Positions 23,295 to 29,942 of a DNA stretch of 64,000 nt are shown piece after piece. The number at the start of each line of letters is the position of its first letter. Within the stretch, counting starts at the first letter, position 1. Both the position numbers and the translations under genes were made by a program. Below the pieces are notes generated by a model. That model was not told the origin of the DNA. It did not search any database and saw nothing but the letters and a program-made list of their open reading frames with translations. Location: NCBI RefSeq assembly GCF_019649055.1, contig NW_026570290.1, positions 372,001 to 436,000 on the forward strand. The letters are read 5' to 3'. Origin of the DNA: Paramacrobiotus metropolitanus. Taxonomy: Eukaryota; Tardigrada; Eutardigrada; Parachela; Macrobiotidae.

Positions 23295-23762
23295 TTAGAA
23301 TGCGTCCTCAAATTCTCTTGGGGGAATCCGTTTAAGCCGTTTAAGTCGGAAGGAAGGTTTCTTTATCTTCTTTGTACTCTTGTGCTGCCGCTTGAGCCGT
23401 TTGATGCCTCCTTGCTGCTGAGGTTGCGCAGCTAACGCTTCCGAAATTTTCTCTCCTACCTTCTTGGATGTCTCACTAAGAACTGTTGTCGCTGCGTCGC
23501 GTAAGTGAGGCTTTGCTGCTTCCATTGCTGCTCTGGCATGTGGTGCCGCTGCTTTAATAACCGGGGCAGCAAAATGCGCTAATTTACTAAACATTGCGCG
23601 CAGAAAATTAGGTAGCATAAATCCACTGCCATTTTGCATTAAACTCCCGCGATAGCGTGTCATGACGGCTCCATAGCCGTGCTGGCTACCAGCGCCCGTG
23701 GCGGCCCCCGCAAATAAATCCAGATAGAACGATGGTGAGGGCTCAAAGAGTATTACGGGCAT
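23295..23762 (-). CDS. pVI/pX-like membrane-active or core virion protein
   Basis: 155 residues. A Gly-rich N-terminus (AGAATGAGSQHGYGAVMTRY) is followed by an amphipathic stretch (GSGFMLPNFLRAMFSKLAHF), an Ala-rich helix (residues about 70-110) and a strongly basic tail (KRLKRQHKSTKKIKK, RLKRLKR). Small proteins with this order, a G-F-[LM]-x-x-[FL]-[FL]-R motif then Ala-rich helix, sit beside the capsid genes in most Polintons and adintoviruses and are compared with adenovirus minor core or membrane-lytic proteins. Role is by analogy: membrane penetration and/or genome binding, after protease processing. The ATG at 23762 lies 3 bp after the penton stop, and the hexon ATG follows 1 bp after its own stop. 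Confidence 0.75.
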   Translation of the reverse strand: MPVILFEPSPSFYLDLFAGAATGAGSQHGYGAVMTRYRGSLMQNGSGFMLPNFLRAMFSKLAHFAAPVIKAAAPHARAAMEAAKPHLRDAATTVLSETSKKVGEKISEALAAQPQQQGGIKRLKRQHKSTKKIKKPSFRLKRLKRIPPREFEDAF

Positions 23763-23765
23763 TTT

Positions 23766-24698
23766 TTAGCGATAGTAATACTGAATGGGGCGGAAATGCA
23801 GCTTTACCATTGACTTTCCAGTCTGAAAAATTGCCGCTTCTCCGAGATCAGATGCAATGTTGATATCAATAGTGTCCAGTCGATCGTATAAAACAGGTAA
23901 ATAATGTGGATCCTCAAACCTTTCCGAAACAATTTCGAAGCGAGGAACACTTGCTTTAATGGGGTAAGCGCGCAAAAGCTGCATAGTTTCATCGCCCACA
24001 ATATTGTAGTCGCACTTGTTGCAGTAGACAAAAATTGATTGGTTCCCAATGTGCATATTTACGGGCTTATCCGCTGTCATTGTTGTAGACGTCTCCAACA
24101 GTTGCAACTCTGCCAAGGCTTTCAGCTGGTCGGACAGTGTTGTAGCTGCGGAAGCAAAATTCGTTTTTTCCATCAAAAAATTTTCGTATTGTTCAGACTG
24201 TGCAGCAGAAAATCGTCGTTCTTTTAATCCTAGCATACGGGATAGATGCAAAGATGAGGGAGGAAAATCCAGAAAAACACGTACGCTGGGAAATTTCACT
24301 TTGAGCTTGGGCTCGGTTGCTAATAATTCTAGTTGAAAAGCCGCCTGTTCTTTTGCTGCAGAATCGCGAAATGGCTTTAACCGTGGTACTTTACTGTTGA
24401 TAAAATTAATGATGTCACTTTTCTCATAGATCCCAGCAGGTACCGTAATTGTGTCCCGGTCCATAGCGAAAACACCGTTGCTATCCATAGAAGTAATTTG
24501 GTCAACGTGCAGTGTTTGGGGACCAGGTAAATTGTACATTGAATTAGGATACTGTATTTCCACCAGTGCCATTTCCCATTGTCCCGGTAGGGATATCACG
24601 CTCTTTAACTTTGTTGTCCCTTCAGCTGCATTATTCTTTGGGAACTGTTGCATACAGGCATCAGATGGAAGCGTAACGTAAAACCTATTATGAGCCAT
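23766..24698 (-). CDS. Minor capsid (penton, single jelly-roll) protein
   Basis: 310 residues from the ATG at 24698 (MAHNRFYVTLPSDACMQQFP); the upstream GTG is not needed. The N-terminal pattern FYVTLPS...FP.N followed by ISLPGQWEMALVEIQYPNSM is the hallmark of Polinton/adintovirus penton proteins. The middle carries NHIGNQSI-like strands (MHIGNQSIFVYCNKCDYN) and the C-terminus DINIASDLGEAAIFQTGKSM. The family forms pentamers at virion vertices. The gene overlaps the last codons of the integrase reading frame (24688) by 11 nt. No lesion. Confidence 0.92.
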   Translation of the reverse strand: MAHNRFYVTLPSDACMQQFPKNNAAEGTTKLKSVISLPGQWEMALVEIQYPNSMYNLPGPQTLHVDQITSMDSNGVFAMDRDTITVPAGIYEKSDIINFINSKVPRLKPFRDSAAKEQAAFQLELLATEPKLKVKFPSVRVFLDFPPSSLHLSRMLGLKERRFSAAQSEQYENFLMEKTNFASAATTLSDQLKALAELQLLETSTTMTADKPVNMHIGNQSIFVYCNKCDYNIVGDETMQLLRAYPIKASVPRFEIVSERFEDPHYLPVLYDRLDTIDINIASDLGEAAIFQTGKSMVKLHFRPIQYYYR

Positions 24699-25648
24699 TT
24701 CTGACACGACTGAGTTCAGCTTCGTAATATTTCCCGCGAATTAAGTCCCCTTCTTCATCCAGTAATACGTGGCTGTTGTGGTAATACCTGGTGTATCTTG
24801 TAAATTTCCTCCTTAAATGTTGACTCATATCCTTTTTCAAAAAGTGTTTTGTCGATGGCTACTCGTACTGTGTCACCTACGCTGTACTTTGGCTTTTTCT
24901 GCTTTCCCAATAATAATTCCGCATGTAGTCGATTGAATATTTGCAAAGAATTGGACTGGCTAACCTCATTAGGCGTGACTTTATGCGAAGAATGAATTGC
25001 GTTGTTGTAACTGTTTACCAAATCTCCCAGAACGTCCCAGTACACTTTAGACTGTCGGTGTCGAAATAATTTCCATATTCGTTTCTTGAGATTGCGTATG
25101 CCATTTTCAGCTAAGGATGCTTTGATTGCTTTATTTTCAGAAGAGAACAAAAACACCTTTTGGGCTGTCAAAAAATTCTTAACATCCTTATTGTAAAATT
25201 CAAGGCCTTTGTCGGTTTGCAATTTAATGGGAGCTCCGAGTTCTGCAAACACCTTTTCCAGACCAAGTTTTACTTCTGGACCGCTTTTATTCTTTAGTAG
25301 TTGACAGCTCACTTTCTTGCTGAAGACGTCGATCACAAACAATATCCAACGGTATCCTTTGTTCTGCTTCGCATATTTTGACATGTCTGCCAGATCGGCT
25401 TGATATTGCTCCGCTAGGTTTGAGACAACTACGGGGTTTCTTTTGAACTTTTTGCGTCGAGATTTGTGGACTGTATATGGATCCAGATGCTCCAGCTGTT
25501 CCCGCGTTTGTTGATAGTGTGGTGCTTGTGGAAAGTGGCTGCGAAACTTTTGAATCCCCGTTAAGCTGCCCGGGTGCTGAGGGTTCAGATACGCTTGTCG
25601 TAGCAGTAGATTGGCCATCGTATTCGTCGTCGCTACTGCTTGATCCAT
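24688..25648 (-). CDS. Retroviral-type (rve) integrase, frameshifted near its C-terminus
   Basis: From the ATG at 25648 the frame gives 297 residues, to a TGA at 24755. Catalytic triad: Asp85 in QADLADM, Asp146 in TDKGLEF and Glu181 in ASLAENGIRNLKK, the D,D-35-E spacing of the rve family. The N-terminal part has YLNPQHPGSL and DPYTVHKSRRKKF, typical of Polinton integrases, and an SH3-like end begins KPKYSVGDTVRVAID. The expected last block (with GKYYEAEL) lies in another frame immediately after 24760 and runs to a TAA at 24688, so a short deletion has shifted the frame about 20 codons before the end. The catalytic core is intact; whether the truncated protein works is unknown. Confidence 0.9.
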
Positions 25649-25724
25649 CGCAACAGCTAGATGTGCAGTTCCATGTCATACCTTCACCCAAAGACAAAGA
25701 AAAGGGAACGCATCCACCACTCAT
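25287..25724 (-). CDS. Possible small Ser/Thr-rich ORF overlapping the integrase start
   Basis: 145 codons from an ATG at 25724 that overlaps the preceding stop as ATGA, the same coupling as the upstream pair. The first 25 codons lie before the integrase ATG; the rest overlaps it in another frame. Composition is Ser, Thr, Gly and Gln rich (CDGSSSSDDEYDGQ, STSTTLSTNAGTAG). It may be a real overlapping gene, or only the frame shadow of the integrase with a fortuitous start. I favour the shadow but report it because of the ATGA junction. Confidence 0.3.
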   Translation of the reverse strand: MSGGCVPFSLSLGEGMTWNCTSSCCDGSSSSDDEYDGQSTATTSVSEPSAPGQLNGDSKVSQPLSTSTTLSTNAGTAGASGSIYSPQISTQKVQKKPRSCLKPSGAISSRSGRHVKICEAEQRIPLDIVCDRRLQQESELSTTKE

Positions 25725-26218
25725 TTGTTATTAATAGTCATCCAGTTGAACTGGGATTTGGTTCTTGAACCGATGGGACCTTCGACTTGCAAAGTGTTTT
25801 CATCAAATACTTCTCGCTTTGCACGCTTGCGTTTTGCCGGGGGTGCAGGTGGAATAGGAGGGAAAGCGTCTAACATACGATCAGGAATATTAGGGGGTAC
25901 CCATGGCTTCTTTAATAGTTGTACTGGAATTGGGGGCACAGATGCTGGAGGTGAAATAACCATTTGGTCAGGGCCAAACGCTGACTCTTTCAGCGCCAAA
26001 AACCGAACCAAGTTTCTTGATAACAGTTCCGCTTTTTCCCATTCGCTTAGCGTATTCGGTGAAATTATATCTCTCATCAAATCGTCCAGTTTTACAATAT
26101 CAAGAACTTCAGTAGGCTGCTGTTGTAATTGGACATCCGTTACAATACGACCAACCGTGTCACTTGCGAGTCTTTTCATTTCGCTCGCGGGAACAATATA
26201 ATGCACTTCCGGTTTCAT
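25721..26218 (-). CDS. Conserved Polinton small protein (LVP/EKxxLxxxxLxRF type)
   Basis: 165 residues from the ATG at 26218, which overlaps the stop of the preceding gene as ATGA. Beginning MKPEVHYIVPASEMKRLA, it has KLDDLMRDIISPNTLSEWEK and ELLSRNLVRFLAL, then a Pro-rich tail (PPNIPDRMLDAFPPIPPAPP) and a basic KRKRAKR. Small proteins with a leading VP motif, then LD..M..I and dEK..L.n..L.R, commonly follow the ORF109-type gene in Polintons. A virion or core role is likely from context; the function is not established. Confidence 0.65.
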   Translation of the reverse strand: MKPEVHYIVPASEMKRLASDTVGRIVTDVQLQQQPTEVLDIVKLDDLMRDIISPNTLSEWEKAELLSRNLVRFLALKESAFGPDQMVISPPASVPPIPVQLLKKPWVPPNIPDRMLDAFPPIPPAPPAKRKRAKREVFDENTLQVEGPIGSRTKSQFNWMTINNK

Positions 26219-26544
26219 TTCAGTAAAGCAGTTCCCAAAACAGCTGCCAATACAGGTAGAACCGCAGGTAAGAATCCTCCGCGCTGTAATAAAATTTCCC
26301 TCTTGCTTCGTAAAGGATATTTTTTGAGGGCAATCAGCTTTAATGGCCGACGCCAACGCTGACACACCTTTAGCTGATCGGTGGTAAGAGGCACTGAATT
26401 CTTCACCAAATTCAAACAAATTTCTTCAAAACAGCGAAGTTGTCGCTTCGAAATATTTTCCAAAAGAAAACGACGCTGCTTGGGTTTCAGCGATCGCAGG
26501 GTAAGCAGAAACGGTGCAAAGTCTTTTAAAATCTGATCACACAT
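26215..26544 (-). CDS. Conserved Polinton small protein (basic with GGFLPAVLP tail)
   Basis: 109 residues from the ATG at 26544, overlapping the ATPase stop by 8 nt. Landmarks: LKPKQRRFLLENISKRQLRC, CLNLVKNSVPLTTDQ, a basic block (LKKYPLRSKREILLQRGGF) and a hydrophobic C-terminus (LPAVLPVLAAVLGTALL). This order (two helices, basic stretch ending in QRGGFLPALLP, then a membrane-like tail) is widespread in Polintons, where it is found close to the packaging ATPase. Its function is unknown; a core or membrane-associated virion protein is plausible. Confidence 0.7.
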   Translation of the reverse strand: MCDQILKDFAPFLLTLRSLKPKQRRFLLENISKRQLRCFEEICLNLVKNSVPLTTDQLKVCQRWRRPLKLIALKKYPLRSKREILLQRGGFLPAVLPVLAAVLGTALLK

Positions 26545-27232
26545 TCTTGGGCAAGTTTGTCGTTTGTGGATTGATGTAAATTTTTGTCAATTCTCCCGGT
26601 AATATTGCCGAACGAATCCTTAAATAGGCAGGTGTATCTGGTTTCATATCCAAAATGAGAGGTTGAAATGGTTCCTGGCCGATTTCCTCGTAAGCCCCGC
26701 TGAGATGTTTTAAACCAGTCTGCCTTTCTAGAATCTTGATTTGGTTCACATCACGATTATTTTTGAACAGTACAAGATATTGTGCATTAAGATGCACGTC
26801 ACACATAGCAGACCCTTGTTTATATAGGTTATTGAATAATAAAAATACACAAAGGCGTTTATGGTGTACTTTTTGAGTGAAGAGTTTAGATAAATGCTCG
26901 TTTTTCACCAAACTGCTTGCCACGTCATCCAGTATCAACAAAATATTTTGTTTACCATCAAAATAATTTTCATCCTCCACAATTTGTTGAATATTTTTTG
27001 TCAGTTCAATCCCAGGGACTTTGCGCTGAAGCATTTCGTAGGCTGGCTGCATTTCTCCGTACACCAAAATAATTCTTCCAAATGGTTGGTCAAATAATTT
27101 ATCGCGCTCCATAATTAATTTTGACACATACGTCGTTTTCCCCGAAGTCGTTGGCCCCACAACAAGGACTGAAGCGGGTAGTCGGAATCTCAAATCAGCT
27201 GTCGTGCGCGGATACCTATTTAAGGAATCCAT
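26537..27232 (-). CDS. FtsK/HerA-type genome-packaging ATPase
   Basis: 231 residues from the ATG at 27232 (MDSLNRYPRTTADLRFRLPA). Walker A GPTTSGKTTY at residues 26-35, Walker B ILLILDD at about 97-103, and a sensor-like FLLFNNLYKQG near residue 132. It matches the A32-like packaging ATPases of Polintons and large DNA viruses, which pump the genome into the capsid. No lesion. The start is only 40 bp from the divergent plus-strand gene at 27273, so a shared bidirectional promoter is implied. Confidence 0.93.
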   Translation of the reverse strand: MDSLNRYPRTTADLRFRLPASVLVVGPTTSGKTTYVSKLIMERDKLFDQPFGRIILVYGEMQPAYEMLQRKVPGIELTKNIQQIVEDENYFDGKQNILLILDDVASSLVKNEHLSKLFTQKVHHKRLCVFLLFNNLYKQGSAMCDVHLNAQYLVLFKNNRDVNQIKILERQTGLKHLSGAYEEIGQEPFQPLILDMKPDTPAYLRIRSAILPGELTKIYINPQTTNLPKNV

Positions 27233-27272
27233 TTCCAAAGGGCGGAGCTATTGCTAGCGTACCGATAACAGA
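27233..27272. promoter_or_regulatory. 40-bp divergent intergenic region
   Basis: Separates the start codons of the minus-strand ATPase and the plus-strand accessory-TBP pair. Any promoter elements must lie in this very short interval or inside coding sequence. No clear TATA box is visible. Confidence 0.45.
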
Positions 27273-27731
27273 ATGGAGACTTCAAAGCGGAGGGTTGTCT
27301 TGGATATTGATTGGTTTATCGCAGGCTCCCAACGGCTTATAAAACAGCTAGCATTTTGTGATTGCCCAACTGGTGCTAGCAGGTGCTACACATTCACCAT
27401 TCCATCCCACTTTAATCATTACCGCGTTGAATTTAGAAGCCAATCGCGTCACTCGCACGGACTTGTCTGGCATAATCGTGGAGATTATCTATACTTAGAC
27501 ATCGCTAGTGCCATTCAGGATATGCTGGAGCTTATTGGTGAACGACCTGCGCGTTTGATGTTTTTTGCCAAAGGATTGGAAAAGCAAAAGATTTTGGAAA
27601 ATTATTTACCTGAAGTGTTTAATCTTGAAGACATTGGGTGCCCAAATTTTAAGGAGCTTACTTCATTACCACAAACAACGCTTTCAAAAGCGGAGACATT
27701 TGCAAATTGGCTGAATGGCGAGAATAACTAA
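27273..27731 (+). CDS. Conserved Polinton accessory protein (copy 2)
   Basis: 152 residues. It begins METSKRRVVLDIDWFI with acidic residues D11 and D13, then FFAKGLEKQKILENYLPEVF, NLEDIGCPNF and LSKAETFANWLNGENN. The same blocks in the same order occur in the minus-strand protein at 20283-20963, so the element carries two paralogues; this copy lacks the Cys/His tail. A nuclease-like fold is suspected from the D-x-D strand but not proven. It overlaps the next gene by 17 nt, so the two are probably expressed from one transcript. Confidence 0.65.
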   Translation: METSKRRVVLDIDWFIAGSQRLIKQLAFCDCPTGASRCYTFTIPSHFNHYRVEFRSQSRHSHGLVWHNRGDYLYLDIASAIQDMLELIGERPARLMFFAKGLEKQKILENYLPEVFNLEDIGCPNFKELTSLPQTTLSKAETFANWLNGENN

Positions 27732-28242
27732 CGTTGTTGCAACTGCTGACCTTGGCTACGCAATTGACTTACCCAGCTTATTCGAACGCGCTCCGCTTTC
27801 TCATTATGCACCACATAAATTTTCCGGGCTTCTTCTCCGTTCCATTCGTCCTCACAAATCGCACTGCCAGGTGTACCGCAACGGCAAGATCACAGTTAAT
27901 GGTGCAAAGTCCATCAGTGACGCTCTCGCGTTATTGGATCACTATTACCGGAAACTGCAAAAATATGGCTATCAAAAAGCATCGTTAAAGAATCCACGAA
28001 TTGGTAACATTGTCGCCACTTTTAATTTTGGGAAATTTCTAAGTTTAGAGAAATTGTACAACTCAATAAGAGCAAAAGCTGATGCCATGTTTGAACCTGA
28101 AATATTTCCGGCCATGCGAGTCCGGCTTCAAGGTTGTACGGCGATGATTTTCCATTCTGGAAAAATTAATTTATTAGGTGCAAAAAAAACTAATACTCTT
28201 CAAACTGCTGAAAACGAGTTGCGCTTGTTATTAGGAAACTAA
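27715..28242 (+). CDS. TATA-box-binding protein (TBP) homologue carried by the Polinton
   Basis: 175 residues from the ATG at 27715, almost exactly the length of a TBP core. Two imperfect direct repeats are plain: TNVVATADLG...HKFSGLLLR...NGKITVNGAKS (residues 5-66) and GNIVATFNFG...PEIFPAMRV...IFHSGKINLLGAKK (97-158). Compared with known TBP, the minor-groove Asn pair is kept (N6, N98), and intercalating positions are F36, Y54, F131 and F146, so three of four Phe remain with a Tyr substitution. LQKYGY matches the inter-repeat linker. TBP bends TATA DNA and nucleates the transcription complex. Sequence is far from cellular TBP, suggesting an old, adapted copy rather than a recent host capture. 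Overlaps the upstream gene by 17 nt; AATAAA follows at about 28250. Binding to DNA or host TFIIA/TFIIB is inference. Confidence 0.9.
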   Translation: MARITNVVATADLGYAIDLPSLFERAPLSHYAPHKFSGLLLRSIRPHKSHCQVYRNGKITVNGAKSISDALALLDHYYRKLQKYGYQKASLKNPRIGNIVATFNFGKFLSLEKLYNSIRAKADAMFEPEIFPAMRVRLQGCTAMIFHSGKINLLGAKKTNTLQTAENELRLLLGN

Positions 28243-28564
28243 ATGCAGCAATAAATAAAATTATAAAAAAGCAATCGTTACATGTTTCTATTACTTGGCA
28301 TTAAAAAGCAATAGTGCTTAATTTATTAAGAAATGTAAAGAACGTTTATCCTTAAAAGTACATGGTACATACTACATATACAGTGCAATACTGTACAGTA
28401 TTGCACTGTACAGTATATACAGTGCAATACTGTACAGTACATTAATCATTAATTATGATAATTAGGGTTCATTACGAAATGTATTTTTTGTTATGAAAGC
28501 ATTGAGCTAACATACAAGCATATAATAATAATTTCTGTAATGTAAAAACTGCGGAATCAGCAAA
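28243..28564. other. Intergenic region with a perfect 30-bp palindrome
   Basis: After the TBP polyadenylation signal the segment is AT-rich. 28380-28409 is a perfect palindrome (ACAGTGCAATACTGT and its complement), and half of it is repeated at 28420-28440. No coding signal. Its place between converging transcripts suits a 3' end or binding site. Confidence 0.7.
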
Positions 28565-29101
28565 TTACGCCATACCGTTGATAAGGTGGAAAAATGTTTT
28601 GAGAGGTTCAGGCCAACTTTTTCCACTCGAGCCCTCGTTGCTTGTAGCATCCCCGAAACTATGTACACATAAAAAATATACCATGTGTTACAACACAATA
28701 TAAACTAAAAACATTAGCTTCACTTACTTCGTGTACAAGAAATTCATAAATTCTGCAGTTAGCGGAGTAATCGTTAATAAAAATGCACCTTTAGCTCCAG
28801 TGGAAAAAAATTTGCGGCGACCCTGGCGGACTTTTTCCAGTTGATCTGCACGCGCGCATAAGCATGCACGCAATAGACCATAAGACTGCAAATAACTGTC
28901 AAAATTGATTACACAGTACAGTCATAATGTACAGTGATAAAGAAAATAATATTCCATCGTAGTTGTTAGTTTTTATGATTATTTATGAATAAATAAGCTG
29001 AGAATAGAGGAAATAGTAATGTCCACTAGAAAGCAATTATATTTCACTTACTGTACGTTGAAAGGCTTTGACGAGCCTGATGCGTTAAAGTGCTCCTCCA
29101 T
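28565..29101 (-). CDS. Small spliced gene at the right edge of the Polinton (unknown)
   Basis: Three exons on minus: 29101-29052, 28895-28728 and 28658-28565. The donors are two clear GTAAGT sites and the acceptors TTTTGACAG and ACATAG; phases agree (2 and 2), giving 103 residues. Exon 1 starts MEEHFNASGSSKPF; exon 2 is basic then hydrophobic (RQGRRKFFSTGAK, LTITPLTAEFMNF); exon 3 has SNEGSSGKSW. I do not recognise a family. LTAEFMNFL faintly recalls the histone H2A segment LTAEILELA, but this is too short to rely on. Exon 1 lies inside a sequence repeated twice more towards the terminus. Read-through of three exons in phase supports it moderately. Confidence 0.5.
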
Positions 29102-29590
29102 AGTGTAAAAGAATGTAAACAACTTGTTGAATCAAACAGTGAAAGTGAACCAATATAACTGTGCAGTGTACAGCAGTATCCATACAGTACACTGGGCACA
29201 TGTCGAGTTTCACAGTTATATCCAAGTCGTGCACAATCCAGATAAGCAATTAAACTACTCGGTAAGTTGGCAAATAATTATGTATATTACAAGTGCACAG
29301 CATTACTACAAGTGTTTTCAATAATTAAGAGACGCGCATGGTGTGTAGCACCATAGCTGACGAGCCAGCTGCGCTAATGTGCCAGTGCCGCTCCATGCGG
29401 TAAAAGAATGTAAACAACCACTTGCACGCGTGCAACACGGCTGCACAGGTAGCTGCATCTGGGCTGCGAGCCTCCTTGAGGTTTGCACAGCATGTGTATC
29501 AGTGATACACTGGCTGGCTATCGCTGACGAGCCAGCTGAGCTAATGTGCTAGTGCCGCTCCATGCGGTAAAAGAATGTAAACAACTTGTG
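29060..29590. repeat. Subterminal repeats of the Polinton
   Basis: Three diverged direct copies (about 29070-29125, 29350-29415 and 29520-29585) share GACGAGCCagctGcgcTAA, GTGC and GGTAAAAGAATGTAAACAAC. The left end has an inverted relative at about 15322-15345. Each copy contains, on minus, an ATG-GAG start like exon 1 of the gene at 29101. They may be replication or transcription protein sites. Confidence 0.7.
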
Positions 29591-29829
29591 TGTGTGAATA
29601 TCAGTAAGTGAGTAAATTAGGTAGTGTACTTCTATACAGTGTACATATGCAGTAATCATATGCTGCAGTTGTGGTGAATCATATGCTGCAGTTGGGAGCT
29701 GCAAGTACAATGTACAACCAGGGAATTGTAATTAGAAAGTCCAGCTCCCAACTCCAGTTTATGACGTAACCGACGCCATTTTTAATAATTGATGAGTCAT
29801 ATCTACTTATGTAGTATCGGTTTACTACC
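29553..29829. repeat. Right terminal inverted repeat of the Polinton
   Basis: Inverted counterpart of 15116-15353. It has an internal duplication of ATCATATGCTGCAGTTG (about 29657 and 29679) not present on the left, which accounts for part of the length difference. Confidence 0.9.
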
Positions 29830-29835
29830 ATATTA
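29830..29835. repeat. Right target-site duplication (ATATTA)
   Basis: Matches 15110-15115. The duplication is perfect, so insertion and both flanks have not been rearranged since. Confidence 0.85.
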
Positions 29836-29942
29836 GCAGCTGATCCGTCTAGACTCTGGATTATGTCGCTGCAGTCAATATTATTTTGGACGCAATTCGC
29901 GGTTCCGTTCCCTAAACGGTGATTAATCTAGATTGTAGCAAA

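Larger units (their letters stand above)
15116..29829. mobile_element. Complete Polinton/Maverick (adintovirus-like) element, 14.7 kb
   Basis: Bounded by ATATTA duplications and by inverted termini of about 235 (left) and 275 bp (right). It carries the diagnostic set: protein-primed DNA polymerase B, retroviral-type integrase, FtsK/HerA-type packaging ATPase, adenovirus-like cysteine protease, double-jelly-roll major capsid protein, penton and small virion proteins. Unusual cargo: a TBP homologue, two copies of a conserved accessory domain, and a small spliced gene at the right edge. Most genes run on minus; the pair at 27273-28242 runs on plus. It sits between two gustatory receptor genes. 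Capsid genes, ATPase, protease and TBP are open; polymerase and integrase carry lesions, so autonomous activity of this copy is doubtful. Confidence 0.96.

Noticed and set aside
28565-29101. Histone H2A-like assignment for the small spliced gene
   Set aside because: The likeness is limited to a short LTAE segment; too weak to name a function.
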